A stretch of DNA of 64,000 nt from Paractinoplanes bogorensis (GCF_018829635.1 NZ_JAHKKG010000005.1:699624-763623), one strand, 5' to 3'; positions 35,094 to 44,184 are shown, numbered from the stretch's first letter. Numbers and translations: made by a program. The notes: generated from the letters alone by a model not told the origin.

Positions 35094-35440
35094 GTCAGCG
35101 CGGCGCCACCGGATACCCGATCTCGGCCAGGTCGGCGAACTCGACCTCCGGGTTCAGGCGTTGTACGAGTTCGTCGTTGAGCGGCGTGGGGGCGAAGATC
35201 TCGGCGACGGCGTTCTCGATCTCGTAGTAGGCCTCGGCGAGGCGCCGGATTCGTCGAGCAGCGTTTCGAACAGGCAGCCGGCCCCGTCAGGATCATCGCC
35301 ATCGGGCAGGTCGAGCTCGCCGCAATGCCAGCGGTCGTCGCCGGTGTCGCCGGAACCGTTTCGCATCGAGGCCATCTCCGGCCCGGGACCCCACCGGGAG
35401 TCGAACGTTGCTCGATCGATGGAGTTCACGGTCGCCATAC
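35094..35440 (-). pseudogene. Decayed member of the same uncharacterised family (copy B)
   Basis: Minus-strand frame one reads DSRWGPGPEMASMRNGSGD, then directly TGDDRWHCGELDLPDGDDPDGAGCLFETLLDES; another frame continues RRLAEAYYEIENAVAEIFAPTPL and ends NPEVEFADLAEIGYPVAPR at 35094. Relative to the family pattern, the stretch RGFDHESPMSP ... EPAF is missing and a second deletion near 35250 causes a frame change. It shares DSRWGPGxEMA and DRWHCGExD with copy A at 24 kb, but carries different lesions. The 5' end runs under a plus-strand open frame. Confidence 0.68.
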
Positions 35441-35637
35441 CCGGCCGCGGCACTGTCACCTTCGACGACCTCGACGTTTACCACGAGGCGGGCATCGCGT
35501 CGTACTCAGCGTGCGTGTCCAAGGCCGGCTACAAGGTCATCGCCCGGTCCAAGCGCCTCAAGGTCACCGGTAAGGACTACGAAACCGGTCGTAAGGTCAC
35601 ACCGCGTAGCGTCAAGGTTTACATCGGCGAGTGTTGA
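35419..35637 (+). CDS. Small protein, 72 residues, unknown
   Basis: Begins MEFTVAIPGRGTVTFDDLDV and ends KVTPRSVKVYIGEC. The composition, with many beta-branched residues and lysines (KVIARSKRLKVTGKDYETGRKV), differs from neighbouring shadow frames and looks like a real small beta-rich protein. No family is recognised. It overlaps the 5' end of pseudogene B in opposite orientation, so it may have arrived with the rearrangement that damaged that gene. Confidence 0.45.
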   Translation: MEFTVAIPGRGTVTFDDLDVYHEAGIASYSACVSKAGYKVIARSKRLKVTGKDYETGRKVTPRSVKVYIGEC

Positions 35638-35664
35638 CAAGGCCATCTGCTGGCGCGGCAGCCG

Positions 35665-36138
35665 TCAGAGCCACGGGCAGGCGAACCGGATCTCGTTTCC
35701 GTCCGGATCCTGGACGGTGAAGCTCCGGATCCCGGCGCCGGGCCTCCCGTCACTCTCGAGGTCGCTGAGCTGCCGAACACCGCGGCCGGCCAGCGCTGCC
35801 CGTGTCGCTTCAGCGTCGCCGACATGGATGAGGCATGCGCCCGGGCCGACCACCGTTCCAGTCCTCGAGAGGTGAAGTTCGACGTCACCAGCGGCGAAAA
35901 CGACGTATCCCGGCAACCGGTCGGACGCGAATCCCATTGACTCGTAGAACGCGATGGTGCGTTCCAGATCACTACACCGCATGATCGGGACCGTCGACAA
36001 CGGCACGACAGCACCACCCGGCACGTCACCGTGCCGGCGAGGTGTTGCCAGCCGCGCAAGCCCTTGCTCCTGCGCGGCACGCCTCGCTTCGAGCTTTCGC
36101 TGCTGCGCGGCGAACTGTTCAGGCGTCAGTTCAGTCAC
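35665..36138 (-). CDS. VOC-family (glyoxalase/bleomycin-resistance) protein
   Basis: A 157-residue protein. Residues 45-157 form one VOC domain: VPIMRCSDLERTIAFYESMGF, GYVVFAAGDVELHLSR, CLIHVGDAEAT and FTVQDPDGNEIRFACPW. The N-terminal helix EQFAAQQRKLEARRAAQEQGLARL is an extra, probably coiled or linker segment. The layout is closest to bleomycin-resistance-type binding proteins, which act as dimers; metal ligands and substrate cannot be fixed. It lies just upstream of the fxsT gene on the complementary transcript order, with its start 70 bases past fxsT's stop. Confidence 0.85.
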   Translation of the reverse strand: MTELTPEQFAAQQRKLEARRAAQEQGLARLATPRRHGDVPGGAVVPLSTVPIMRCSDLERTIAFYESMGFASDRLPGYVVFAAGDVELHLSRTGTVVGPGACLIHVGDAEATRAALAGRGVRQLSDLESDGRPGAGIRSFTVQDPDGNEIRFACPWL

Positions 36139-36207
36139 TACACACCGCGTCCAGCGCGCTCCATGCCAACAACCGAATCACGTACGGCCGATGCCGTCTC
36201 GAACTTC

Positions 36208-39200
36208 TCAGAACGGGTGAGGATCGAGGGTGCGGTGCAGGTAGCGCCCCTCCCGAAACGCCTCCAGCGCCGGATGCGTCTCCCCCAGCGCCTCCCGCAA
36301 GCGGCGCTGCGCCTCGCGCTCGGCCGACGGATTGCGGCCCTCCAGGTCGGCCCGGATCAGGGTCAGGTTGGCGAACGCGCGGGCCGTGTCCGGATGTGCT
36401 GTGCCCAGGGTGACCGAGATGCGTTCGACCAGGGGCAGGATCATCGCGTACGCGTCGGGGACGGCACCCCATTCGGCGGTGAAGATGGCCTGGTTGAGGC
36501 GGGCCGCCAGCGAGTACGGGTGGTCGCCACCCAGGCGGCGTTCGAAGCCTTCGGCCGCCTCGCCGGCCAGGCGTCGTGCGGTGCCCAGGTCGGCCGTCGC
36601 GCGGGCCACCGTGGCCCGGTTGTTCAGGCAGGTCAGCGTGTGTGGGTGGGAGGCGCCCAGGCTGGTCCGGTAGGCCCGCTCGACCCGGGCCATCTCGTCG
36701 GCCGCGGTTTCCGGTTCGCCGGTCGCGGCCAGGCTCACCGCGCGACTCAGGCGGCAGGCCAGGGTTTCCGGGCTGTCGGGGCCGAGCAGGCGGTTCAGGT
36801 TGTCGTACGCGGTGTCGAGCCGGTTGGCCGCCTCGCGGGTGCGGCCGGCGCTGCGCTCGGAGACGGCCAGGTTGGCCATCACGCTGTAGATGCGGGGCGC
36901 GTTGTCGCCGAAGGCCTGCCGGCTGCGGGTGAGGATGTCCTGCAGCAGCACGATCGACTCGACGTATTCGCCGGCTTCGCGCAGGTCACGGCCGAGGTTG
37001 CTGCCCACCTGCAGGGTCAGCGTGTGCTGCTCGCCGAGCACCAGCGTGCACCGCTCGTACAGGTGGCGTTCGCGGTCGCGGGCCTCGCCGACCCGGCCGG
37101 ACAGGCGCAGCGAACCGGCCAGGTTGTTCATGGCCATCATGGTGCGCAGCACGTCCTCGCCGAAGATCTCGGTCCAGGCGGCAGTGGTGCGTTCGTCGAG
37201 GCGCAGCGCGTCCGCGTAGAGGCCCATCGCGCGCAGTGAGGCGCCGAGGCCGCCCGCGGTGGCGAGGGTGTTGGGGTGGTAGTCGCCGAGCAGTTCGCGC
37301 TGCTCGGCGAGGACCTTCTCGTCGAGGGCGCGGGCCTCGTCGAACTCGGCCCGGTCGCGCAGGATGTTGCCGAGCTGGGTCTGCAGTTGCAGCCTCTGGC
37401 GCCGCAGGGAGAGGTCGTCGGACAGACTCCAGCGGCGCACGTACTCCTCGGCCAGCCGGCGGGCGTCGTTGTAGCCGCCGGACTGCCAGACGTAGCGGAC
37501 CCGGTCGAGGATCAGGCGGCGCACCGACTCCTCGGCCGACTCGTAGGCCCGGGACACCTCCAGGTGCGGCCACAGCTGCCGGAACTTCGGCCAGGTGGCC
37601 GGGTCGTCGACCTCGCCGCTGGGGCGGGCCGCGGCCAGCACCTGATGCACCTGGCGGCGGGCCTCGTCGAGTTCGGCCTCGCTGAGCCGCTGCCGGACGA
37701 CGTGCTGGACGATCCGGTGGACGTGGATCTGTCCGCCGCCGATGTCGAGCTTGAGCAGGGCGAGCCGGTTGATCTGCTGGACCAGCGCGCCCCGGTACAT
37801 GGCGTCGGTGACCATCGGGTCGAGCGGGCTGAGCAGTTCGGCCATCCGGTCGCTGTAGATCAGGTCGAGGGCGATCTGCGGGGCCAGCACCGAGCACAGG
37901 GTGAGCAGCCGGTAGGCGGCGGCCGAGCGTTCCTCGAGGCGTTTGAGCGACAGGTCCCACACCGATTCCAGGCCGGCCGGGCCGAACTGTTCGATGTGCT
38001 GGAGGTAGCCGTCGATCGGGGCGCCGGTGTCGGCCAGCCAGGCCCCGGCCGCGGCGACCGCGATCGGCAGGTCGCCCAGCAGCTCGGCCAGCCGCGCCGC
38101 GTCCTCGCCGCGCAGGCTGGGTACGCGCCGGCGCAGGTGGGCCACGCTCTCGCGGCGGTCGAAGACGTCGACCGGGACGAGCTGGGCCCGGTCGCCCCAG
38201 CCGGCGTCGCGGGACGTGACGATGACGTGCCCGCCGGGGCCGCTGGGCAGGAACCGGCTGACCGTCGAGATGTCCTCGGCGTTGTCGAAGACGATCAGCC
38301 AGCGGCTCAGGCTCCGGCCGCGGCGCAGGGCGCCCAGCACGGCCTGGGCCTGATCGGCGATGCCGGTGCCGGGGCCGAGGCCGAGCTCGCGGGCGAGGTC
38401 GGACAGCTGGGTGTCGACGAAGGTGACCGGGTCGGCGTTGATCCACCACACGAAGTCGTACGCGTTGCGGAAGCGGTGGGCGTACTCCATCGCGACCTGG
38501 GTCTTGCCGATGCCGCCCATGCCCTGCAGGGCGACCGGGGAGGCACCGGAGAGCACCACCGGGCCGCTGCCCGTCTGCAGGCGTTCGCGCAGGTCGAGCA
38601 GGTCCTTCTCGCGGCCGGTGAACTGGACGTTGCGGATCGGGGCGTTGAACAGCACCGTCGAGCGGCCCGGGTAGCGCAGCCCGATGCGGCCGCGGTCGAA
38701 CTCGTCGGCCGGGTGCCCGGCCAGCCTCAGGAGTCGGGCGACGGCCACCTCTTCGGTCTGGCCGGCCAGGTAGGCCGAGTCGCGTTCGGGCTGGCCGCGC
38801 AGGGCACTCACGTCCGACACGTACGCGACCAGGGGTGTACGGGCGTCGCGGGGAACACGCGACTGCTCAAAAGGGGCGTTGGAGCCGGAGATCACGGTCA
38901 GCACGCGCCCGTCGCCGGCCGGAAGCGCGTCGGTGTCGGCCCAGGACGTATGCACGGTGACGCCGGCCGCCTCGAGCACCCGGGTGATCCACTCGGCCCA
39001 GATCCGGTCGTCGGGGGCGTAGCGCAGCGCGATCTCGGTCTCGGGCAGCATCGACGGGCGCACGAACCGCGCCGCCCAGCGCTCGCGCAGCGGTTCCGGC
39101 ATGGCCGGCAGCGCGGTGATCTCGCCGTCGGTCAGGTACTTCGTGATCGTCTCGTACGCGGCCAGCATCGAGCTGCGCGAGCCGGGCCGGTCGCCGAAGG

Positions 39201-40029
39201 TGGCCAGGGTCTCCTCGTACGCGTAGAACGGCACGTAGGGCACCTCGACCGTGGACCAGTAGGCGTCGCGTTCGGCCGCCGTCATCGCGGCCGGCAGCCC
39301 GCCGAACCGTTGCCGGGCGGCGAGCCGGCCCGCGTCGGCGCGTTGCAGTTCGGCCAGGTCGACACGCATCGGCACGGGCAGGATCCGGATCTGCCGGCGG
39401 CCCTGCTGCGACGCCACGTTGGCGGCCACGGTGGCGGCGCCGTCGATGCCCTGCTCGCTGAACGTGAAGCAGTCGATCAGCACGTCGGGCATGTGGACCG
39501 TGCAGATCCCGGCGACGTCGCTCCATCCCGTACGGGAATCGATCAAAGCGTAGTCGTAGCGCTTCTTCATGTCCTCGCGCAGCGCGTCGAACAGCTGGCC
39601 GCCGCCGTAGCGCTCGTAGAACTCGTCCCAGTCGCGCTCGTAGACGCTGCGCGCGTAGTCCTGGTTCTGGCTGCCCGCGCCCAGGAAGTCGAGCGTCGCG
39701 CCCTCAGGGAAGTGTTCCCAGTCGATCGTGAAGGCGTGCCGGCTGACCCGGGCGTAGTCGCGGTGCCAGTCGTCGTCGCGGTCGACGTCGGTCAGGGTGG
39801 CCTGCTCGTAGCCGCGGACCAGCTCGATCACGCCGCCCGAGTCGGCCAGCGCGTCCGGGTCGATGAAGGGCCGGAAGAAACGGTGCAGGCCGGGCGATTC
39901 CAGGTCCCAGTCGGCGACCAGCACCCGTTTCCCGGCGGCGGCCAGGATCCAGGCCACGTTGGCCAGGGCCATGGTGCGGCCGGTGCCGCCCTTGTACGAG
40001 TAGAACGTGACGACCTTGCCGTCAGGCAT
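36208..40029 (-). CDS. fxsT: FxsT: MinD-like / TIR-like / NB-ARC / TPR protein of FxSxx-COOH system
   Basis: A 1273-residue multidomain protein. Residues 1-320 are a ParA/MinD-like ATPase with the P-loop YKGGTGRTMALANVAW (12-27), in which the second lysine is arginine. Residues about 330-450 resemble a TIR domain (EIALRYAPDDRIWAEWITRVLEAAG). A STAND/NB-ARC module follows (GREKDLLDL near 465; P-loop GMGGIGKT near 503; LIVFDNAED kinase-2). About residues 880-1260 are tetratricopeptide repeats (for example LGDYHPNTLATAGGLG, FGEDVLRTMMAMNNLA). I recognise the arrangement as the tetratricopeptide protein FxsT. It is the last gene of the fxs operon; its start overlaps fxsC by eight bases. Confidence 0.9.
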   Translation of the reverse strand: MPDGKVVTFYSYKGGTGRTMALANVAWILAAAGKRVLVADWDLESPGLHRFFRPFIDPDALADSGGVIELVRGYEQATLTDVDRDDDWHRDYARVSRHAFTIDWEHFPEGATLDFLGAGSQNQDYARSVYERDWDEFYERYGGGQLFDALREDMKKRYDYALIDSRTGWSDVAGICTVHMPDVLIDCFTFSEQGIDGAATVAANVASQQGRRQIRILPVPMRVDLAELQRADAGRLAARQRFGGLPAAMTAAERDAYWSTVEVPYVPFYAYEETLATFGDRPGSRSSMLAAYETITKYLTDGEITALPAMPEPLRERWAARFVRPSMLPETEIALRYAPDDRIWAEWITRVLEAAGVTVHTSWADTDALPAGDGRVLTVISGSNAPFEQSRVPRDARTPLVAYVSDVSALRGQPERDSAYLAGQTEEVAVARLLRLAGHPADEFDRGRIGLRYPGRSTVLFNAPIRNVQFTGREKDLLDLRERLQTGSGPVVLSGASPVALQGMGGIGKTQVAMEYAHRFRNAYDFVWWINADPVTFVDTQLSDLARELGLGPGTGIADQAQAVLGALRRGRSLSRWLIVFDNAEDISTVSRFLPSGPGGHVIVTSRDAGWGDRAQLVPVDVFDRRESVAHLRRRVPSLRGEDAARLAELLGDLPIAVAAAGAWLADTGAPIDGYLQHIEQFGPAGLESVWDLSLKRLEERSAAAYRLLTLCSVLAPQIALDLIYSDRMAELLSPLDPMVTDAMYRGALVQQINRLALLKLDIGGGQIHVHRIVQHVVRQRLSEAELDEARRQVHQVLAAARPSGEVDDPATWPKFRQLWPHLEVSRAYESAEESVRRLILDRVRYVWQSGGYNDARRLAEEYVRRWSLSDDLSLRRQRLQLQTQLGNILRDRAEFDEARALDEKVLAEQRELLGDYHPNTLATAGGLGASLRAMGLYADALRLDERTTAAWTEIFGEDVLRTMMAMNNLAGSLRLSGRVGEARDRERHLYERCTLVLGEQHTLTLQVGSNLGRDLREAGEYVESIVLLQDILTRSRQAFGDNAPRIYSVMANLAVSERSAGRTREAANRLDTAYDNLNRLLGPDSPETLACRLSRAVSLAATGEPETAADEMARVERAYRTSLGASHPHTLTCLNNRATVARATADLGTARRLAGEAAEGFERRLGGDHPYSLAARLNQAIFTAEWGAVPDAYAMILPLVERISVTLGTAHPDTARAFANLTLIRADLEGRNPSAEREAQRRLREALGETHPALEAFREGRYLHRTLDPHPF

Positions 40030-41197
40030 CCGGGCCCCCGTCGATCCTGGGCAGTGGCGTGTCGGCGCCCTTGGGCAGGAAGACCGGGGCGTGGCGCCGG
40101 TACGCCGTGCAGGCCTGGTCGATGATGGACGGCATCCGCTCGACCAGCCGGTCGGCGTCGCGCAGCAGGGTGATGCGGTTGCGGGCGATCCCGGCCGCGG
40201 CCAGCGTATCGGCCACGGTGGCGTGCAGTGCGGTGCCACGCGCGGCGTACTCGGGGTCGGTGCGGTCGGCGACCAGCAGCACGGTCGCCCATTCCGGGAT
40301 CTGCCCGGCCAGCCCGGTCAGGCGGGCCAGGCCGTCTCCGGTCGCGGCCAGCCACGGGTCGATCAGCACCAGCGCCGCCCCCTGGTCGAGCACGCCGAGA
40401 TCGGCCGGGCGGTCGACGATGCGGGCGGGCTGTCCGAGGCGCTCGGCCACGTTGGCCACGTACTCGGCGATCGGGAACTGGTGCAGATCGCGATAGGGGG
40501 TCCAGGAGCGAGGGGCGTTCCCGTACGGATCCTCGGCGCGGCCCCCGGGCAGATCGGCGCGCTGCGGGGCGAGCACGGCCACGGTGAACAGGATCTCGGT
40601 CGGCGCGGTCGGTTCGGCCGTGACCTCGTCGATCGCCACGGCCAGGGGCGCCGGGCGCGGCGCCTCGGCGGCCAGGGTGACGATCCGGTAGGCCAGCCGG
40701 CGGACGACCGTGCGGTACTGCTTGCGGTACAGCGCGAGCCTCGACATGGCCTGCAGACCCTCGTCGGCGTACTCGGGAATGCCCGACCCGAGCCGCAGCG
40801 CCGACGACCGCTCGGTCTCGTGCTCCCAGGGCGGCCACGGCACCCACAGCACCGGCACCAGGAAGTGGTCGGCCATGGCCGGGTCGGCGTAGCGGCTGGC
40901 GAAGGAGGCCCGCTCGCGCAGCGGCCACGACTTGTTGAAATAGCCCGGCGAGTAGAGCGCGACGAAGACGTCGGTGCTGCTCAGCACGTCGGCCAGGGCG
41001 GCCTTCCAGTCGGTCAGCGGCTGCACCAGGTTGTCGTAGTAGCCGACCTGGGTGCGGCGGTCGGCCCCGACCAGCCGGGCCACCTCGGCCGACAGTTCGG
41101 TGAAGAGCTGGCCGGCCCAATGGTCGCTGTCCGGCCGGTCGTCGGCGCGCAGCCGCACCGAGTGGCCGTAGCTGAGGTAGAAGTAGTTCCGGGCCAT
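40022..41197 (-). CDS. fxsC: FxsC: TIR-like protein of FxSxx-COOH system
   Basis: A 391-residue protein with an N-terminal TIR-like domain (ARNYFYLSYGHSVRLRADD, TDWKAALADVLSSTDVFVALYSPGYFNKSWPLRERASF) followed by a second domain (TEILFTVAVLAPQRADLP ... LVLIDPWLA ... ATVLLVADRTDPEY) that also has a TIR- or Rossmann-like alternation. It matches the FxsC family of fxs loci. TIR domains can bind and cleave NAD or signal, but the catalytic glutamate is not clear here. Its start overlaps the previous gene's stop as TGATG. Confidence 0.88.
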   Translation of the reverse strand: MARNYFYLSYGHSVRLRADDRPDSDHWAGQLFTELSAEVARLVGADRRTQVGYYDNLVQPLTDWKAALADVLSSTDVFVALYSPGYFNKSWPLRERASFASRYADPAMADHFLVPVLWVPWPPWEHETERSSALRLGSGIPEYADEGLQAMSRLALYRKQYRTVVRRLAYRIVTLAAEAPRPAPLAVAIDEVTAEPTAPTEILFTVAVLAPQRADLPGGRAEDPYGNAPRSWTPYRDLHQFPIAEYVANVAERLGQPARIVDRPADLGVLDQGAALVLIDPWLAATGDGLARLTGLAGQIPEWATVLLVADRTDPEYAARGTALHATVADTLAAAGIARNRITLLRDADRLVERMPSIIDQACTAYRRHAPVFLPKGADTPLPRIDGGPDA

Positions 41198-41868
41198 CAC
41201 GCCGCCCTCCGCTCGAAGTCGGTGCGCAGATCGTCCGAGCCGGTCAGGCGCAGGGGCTCGACCCAGTAGTTGTGGTGGATGTCGACGACCCGCTGCGCGA
41301 TCCGCCAGACGATCGCCTCGTAGACCACCTGCCTTCCCGTACGCAGGAGCCCGAGCAGGCCCTCGCTCTGGTAATCGGCTCGGAAGTCGTCGCGCAGCCG
41401 GGTCGGCACGAACATGTTGACGTCCGACACCACGGGCGGCAGCGGCGTGCCCAGCGGGGTCCACAGCACCGGCACGACGGCGGTCTCGTAGAGCTGGGCG
41501 TGGTCGTGGCGGGGCCGTACCCGGCGGCGGGTGAACAGGTCCCACTCGCGGGCGCACCACTCGCTGCCGGTCAGGTAGGGCGTGGACAGCAGGCTGATCA
41601 GCACCTGGCTGGTGCCGGCCGCGTGCAGCAGCTGCCGTTCCCACAGCTCGCCGCCGCCGCGGGCCACGTCGAGGAAGCCGGGGTCGCGGCCGGGCATCGA
41701 GCCGATCAGGTTGTTGACGTTCTCGCTGAGCTCGTCGAAGAACTGCATGACGAACCGGTTGGGCTCGCGCGGCGGGCCGGCGCCGTGCTTCGGCGGGTCG
41801 GGCCGCCAGTAGCTCAGGAAGAACACCGGGGCGGCCGGATCGTCACGCCCCGGCGCCGCAGTCTGCAT
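41197..41868 (-). CDS. TIR-domain protein of the fxs locus (second FxsC-like)
   Basis: A 223-residue TIR-domain protein related to FxsC: APVFFLSYWRPDPPKHGAGP, ELWERQLLHAAGTSQVLISLLSTPYLTGSEWCAREWDLFTRR and FVPTRLRDDFRADYQSEGL. The segment SEWCAREW carries the glutamate position typical of TIR NADases (WxxxE/E in SxWCxxE). The ATG at 41868 has GAGGA at the right distance; a GTG at 41883 and ATG at 41919 are also in frame. It lies between the maturase fxsB and fxsC and would be translated just before fxsC. Confidence 0.84.
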   Translation of the reverse strand: MQTAAPGRDDPAAPVFFLSYWRPDPPKHGAGPPREPNRFVMQFFDELSENVNNLIGSMPGRDPGFLDVARGGGELWERQLLHAAGTSQVLISLLSTPYLTGSEWCAREWDLFTRRRVRPRHDHAQLYETAVVPVLWTPLGTPLPPVVSDVNMFVPTRLRDDFRADYQSEGLLGLLRTGRQVVYEAIVWRIAQRVVDIHHNYWVEPLRLTGSDDLRTDFERRAA

Positions 41869-41934
41869 CGCGTCCTCACTCACCGGACGCCCAGTCAACC
41901 AGATGATCGCAACCTCCATGCAGGACGGTCGGGA

Positions 41935-44178
41935 TCAGACGGTCCAGCTGTCCACCGTCTCGCCCATCCGGCCGGCGAACCGCGCGCCGGCCGGGGTGAG
42001 GCGGTCGCCGGAGCGAAGGGCCTCGATGGCCTCGGCGGTCCAGTCGCGGTAGGTGCGGTACAGCTTGCGGGCCTCCTCGCCCCCGGATTGCGAGGACCGG
42101 CGCCGCCAGACGTCGGCCACCGCGAGGTGTGCGTACGCCCCCTGCAGGGCGGCCTCGACCGGGCGCGGGTCGGGTCGCCAGCCCACCCGGAGCCGGTCGC
42201 CGGCGGCGTCGTCGGGCACCAGGTCGATCAGGTCGAGCACCGCGCCCAGCTTGGTGTGCTGGAACTCGTGGACCAGCAGCACCGCCAGCTCCCCGGGACC
42301 GGTCCGGGCCACGCCGAGCGCACCGAACGCGTGCCGCGAGGTGGCGCTGCGCAGGGTGCCGTCGGGGGCCGGGGCCAGCGGCACGATCGCCCGCAGACCG
42401 GCGCGCAGACCGTCCAGCTGGTCGGGGGCGTCCTCGGCCAGGTGCGTCCAGGCGCTTTGCAGGGCGGCGGCCCAGCTCTCGGCGTCGTCCCGGGCCAGGT
42501 ATCCGGTAGCGGCGTGTTCGAGCCGGTCCCGGTACGGATCCGCGTCCTCGATCAGGATCCGTGCACCGGCCACCGTGCACCACCGGGCCGCATGCCAGCC
42601 GTGTGCCTCACCGCCGGAAGGGATCGCGACGCGGCCGCCCGGCCAGCGCAGCGTGAACGAACCCGGCCCGGCCACCACGGTGACCTCGGCCGCCGGGGCC
42701 GCGAAGAAGCCCACTGTGGGCAGGTGGATGCGCCCGCCGTGGGCCCGCACCGGCACCTCGACCGGCAGACCGGCCCGCACCGCCACCGCCGCCGCGATCG
42801 CCGCGGCCCAGTCCGGGTCGCAGTCGCGGCCGCCGTCCAGGCAGCTCACCGCCCACGACCGGACGAACGGATGCCGCAGCACCTCGTCGAAGACCTCGGG
42901 CGCCCGCCGTTCCAGGTCGGCCAGCAGATGCCCGCCCGCGGCCGTCTCGCCGGCCACCTCCGCCACCAGGGCCCGGTTCACCGCCAGCTCGGCGTCGGCC
43001 AGCAGCGCCACCGCGCCGGCGTCGCCGTAGCCGTAGCCGAGGCCGTCGAAGGCGTCCGCCGGAAGCGCGCCGAGGTCGCCCGCGACCGGACCGGGGTGCT
43101 CGTTGATCGTGATGATGAGCTCCTTCAGGTCGGCGCAGTACACGGAGGGGTTGTCGAAGCCGCGGGCCGCGCTGTGCCGGTGCGCGGTCAGGCCGCCGCC
43201 GCACTGGCGCACGACCTCGCACGAACGGCACGTGGCTGACAGCGCGTCCAGGCCGGCCCGGCGGCGGCGCATGGCCGGGAGCTCGGTCACGTCGTCGGCC
43301 GAGGAGTCGAACACCGTCCGGCCGGTCGCTCCGCCGCCCGGCCCGGTGGTCTTCATCGAGTCGGGTTCCTCCCAGGCGCCGTCCGTCTCGATCACCACCA
43401 CGTCGCCGGCGTCCAGCCCGACCGATTCGGTCTGGGTCGGGCCGCCGAGCCCGAGGGAGCGGATGGAGTCGAAAAGGCGTACGGGGAAAGGTTGTCCGTC
43501 GGAGGCCCAGCGCTCGTGGAAGGTGGTCAGCCAGGGGCCGAGCGGCTTGTCCGGCGGGGTGTCCCAGGTGGCGTGCGGCAGCAGCAGGTCGATCCGCGGC
43601 GGGTCCTCGGCGCGCAGGGCCTCGTACACGGCGATCGGGTCGTTGGCCGGGTCGATCGTGCACAACAGACCGGCGAAGATCTCGTCATGGCGGCGCAGCA
43701 GCGCGATCCCCCGCCGGGTCTGCGCGTGGCTGGAGGCGCCGTTGCGGTAACGGCGGTGGCGGTCGTTCTCGGGGCGGCCGCCGTCGAGGGAGATGCCGAC
43801 CCGCACGTGGTGCTCGACGAGGAGCTCACACGTCGCGGCGTCGAGGCGGATGCCGTTGGTCTGCATCCGCAGGTCGAGCTCGCAGACCCGGGTGATCGTC
43901 GCGCGCAGCTCCTTGAGCACCGCTCGCAGCCGCCGCGGGCCGAGCAGCAACGGTTCGCCGCCGTGCAGCACGACGCCCACCCGGCCCAGGTCGTGGCGGG
44001 CGGCGTGCTGGGCGATCCGGCCCGCCGCGGCGTGCACGGTCTCGGGCGCCATCGCGAGGGGTCTGCCCCGCCACGACTGGTCCGCGTGCTCGTAGATGTA
44101 GCAGTGGTCGCAGGCGAGATCGCAGCGGCTGTGCACCTTGAGCACGAAGTGGCGCAGCGGGCGCCACGGGGTCGTCAC
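41935..44178 (-). CDS. fxsB: FxsB: radical SAM/SPASM peptide maturase fused to HExxH domain
   Basis: A 747-residue protein. The radical SAM cluster motif CDLACDHC has C19, C23 and C26, followed by YIYEHADQSW and GGEPLLLG. The SPASM-type region around residues 310-345 is C-rich (LSATCRSCEVVRQCGGG, VYCADLKEL). The C-terminal half carries HEFQH near residue 637, the HExxH signature of the peptide-modification-associated domain. FxsB enzymes are known as cyclophane-forming maturases acting on FxSxx-COOH peptides. The start is seven bases after the stop of the precursor peptide gene. Confidence 0.93.
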   Translation of the reverse strand: MTTPWRPLRHFVLKVHSRCDLACDHCYIYEHADQSWRGRPLAMAPETVHAAAGRIAQHAARHDLGRVGVVLHGGEPLLLGPRRLRAVLKELRATITRVCELDLRMQTNGIRLDAATCELLVEHHVRVGISLDGGRPENDRHRRYRNGASSHAQTRRGIALLRRHDEIFAGLLCTIDPANDPIAVYEALRAEDPPRIDLLLPHATWDTPPDKPLGPWLTTFHERWASDGQPFPVRLFDSIRSLGLGGPTQTESVGLDAGDVVVIETDGAWEEPDSMKTTGPGGGATGRTVFDSSADDVTELPAMRRRRAGLDALSATCRSCEVVRQCGGGLTAHRHSAARGFDNPSVYCADLKELIITINEHPGPVAGDLGALPADAFDGLGYGYGDAGAVALLADAELAVNRALVAEVAGETAAGGHLLADLERRAPEVFDEVLRHPFVRSWAVSCLDGGRDCDPDWAAAIAAAVAVRAGLPVEVPVRAHGGRIHLPTVGFFAAPAAEVTVVAGPGSFTLRWPGGRVAIPSGGEAHGWHAARWCTVAGARILIEDADPYRDRLEHAATGYLARDDAESWAAALQSAWTHLAEDAPDQLDGLRAGLRAIVPLAPAPDGTLRSATSRHAFGALGVARTGPGELAVLLVHEFQHTKLGAVLDLIDLVPDDAAGDRLRVGWRPDPRPVEAALQGAYAHLAVADVWRRRSSQSGGEEARKLYRTYRDWTAEAIEALRSGDRLTPAGARFAGRMGETVDSWTV

Positions 44179-44184
44179 CCGAGG

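Noticed and set aside
37276..40125. A 949-codon plus-strand frame over fxsT
   Set aside because: Antisense to a gene with clear domains; composition (Gly/Val/Arg/Gln) is typical of the complementary frame.
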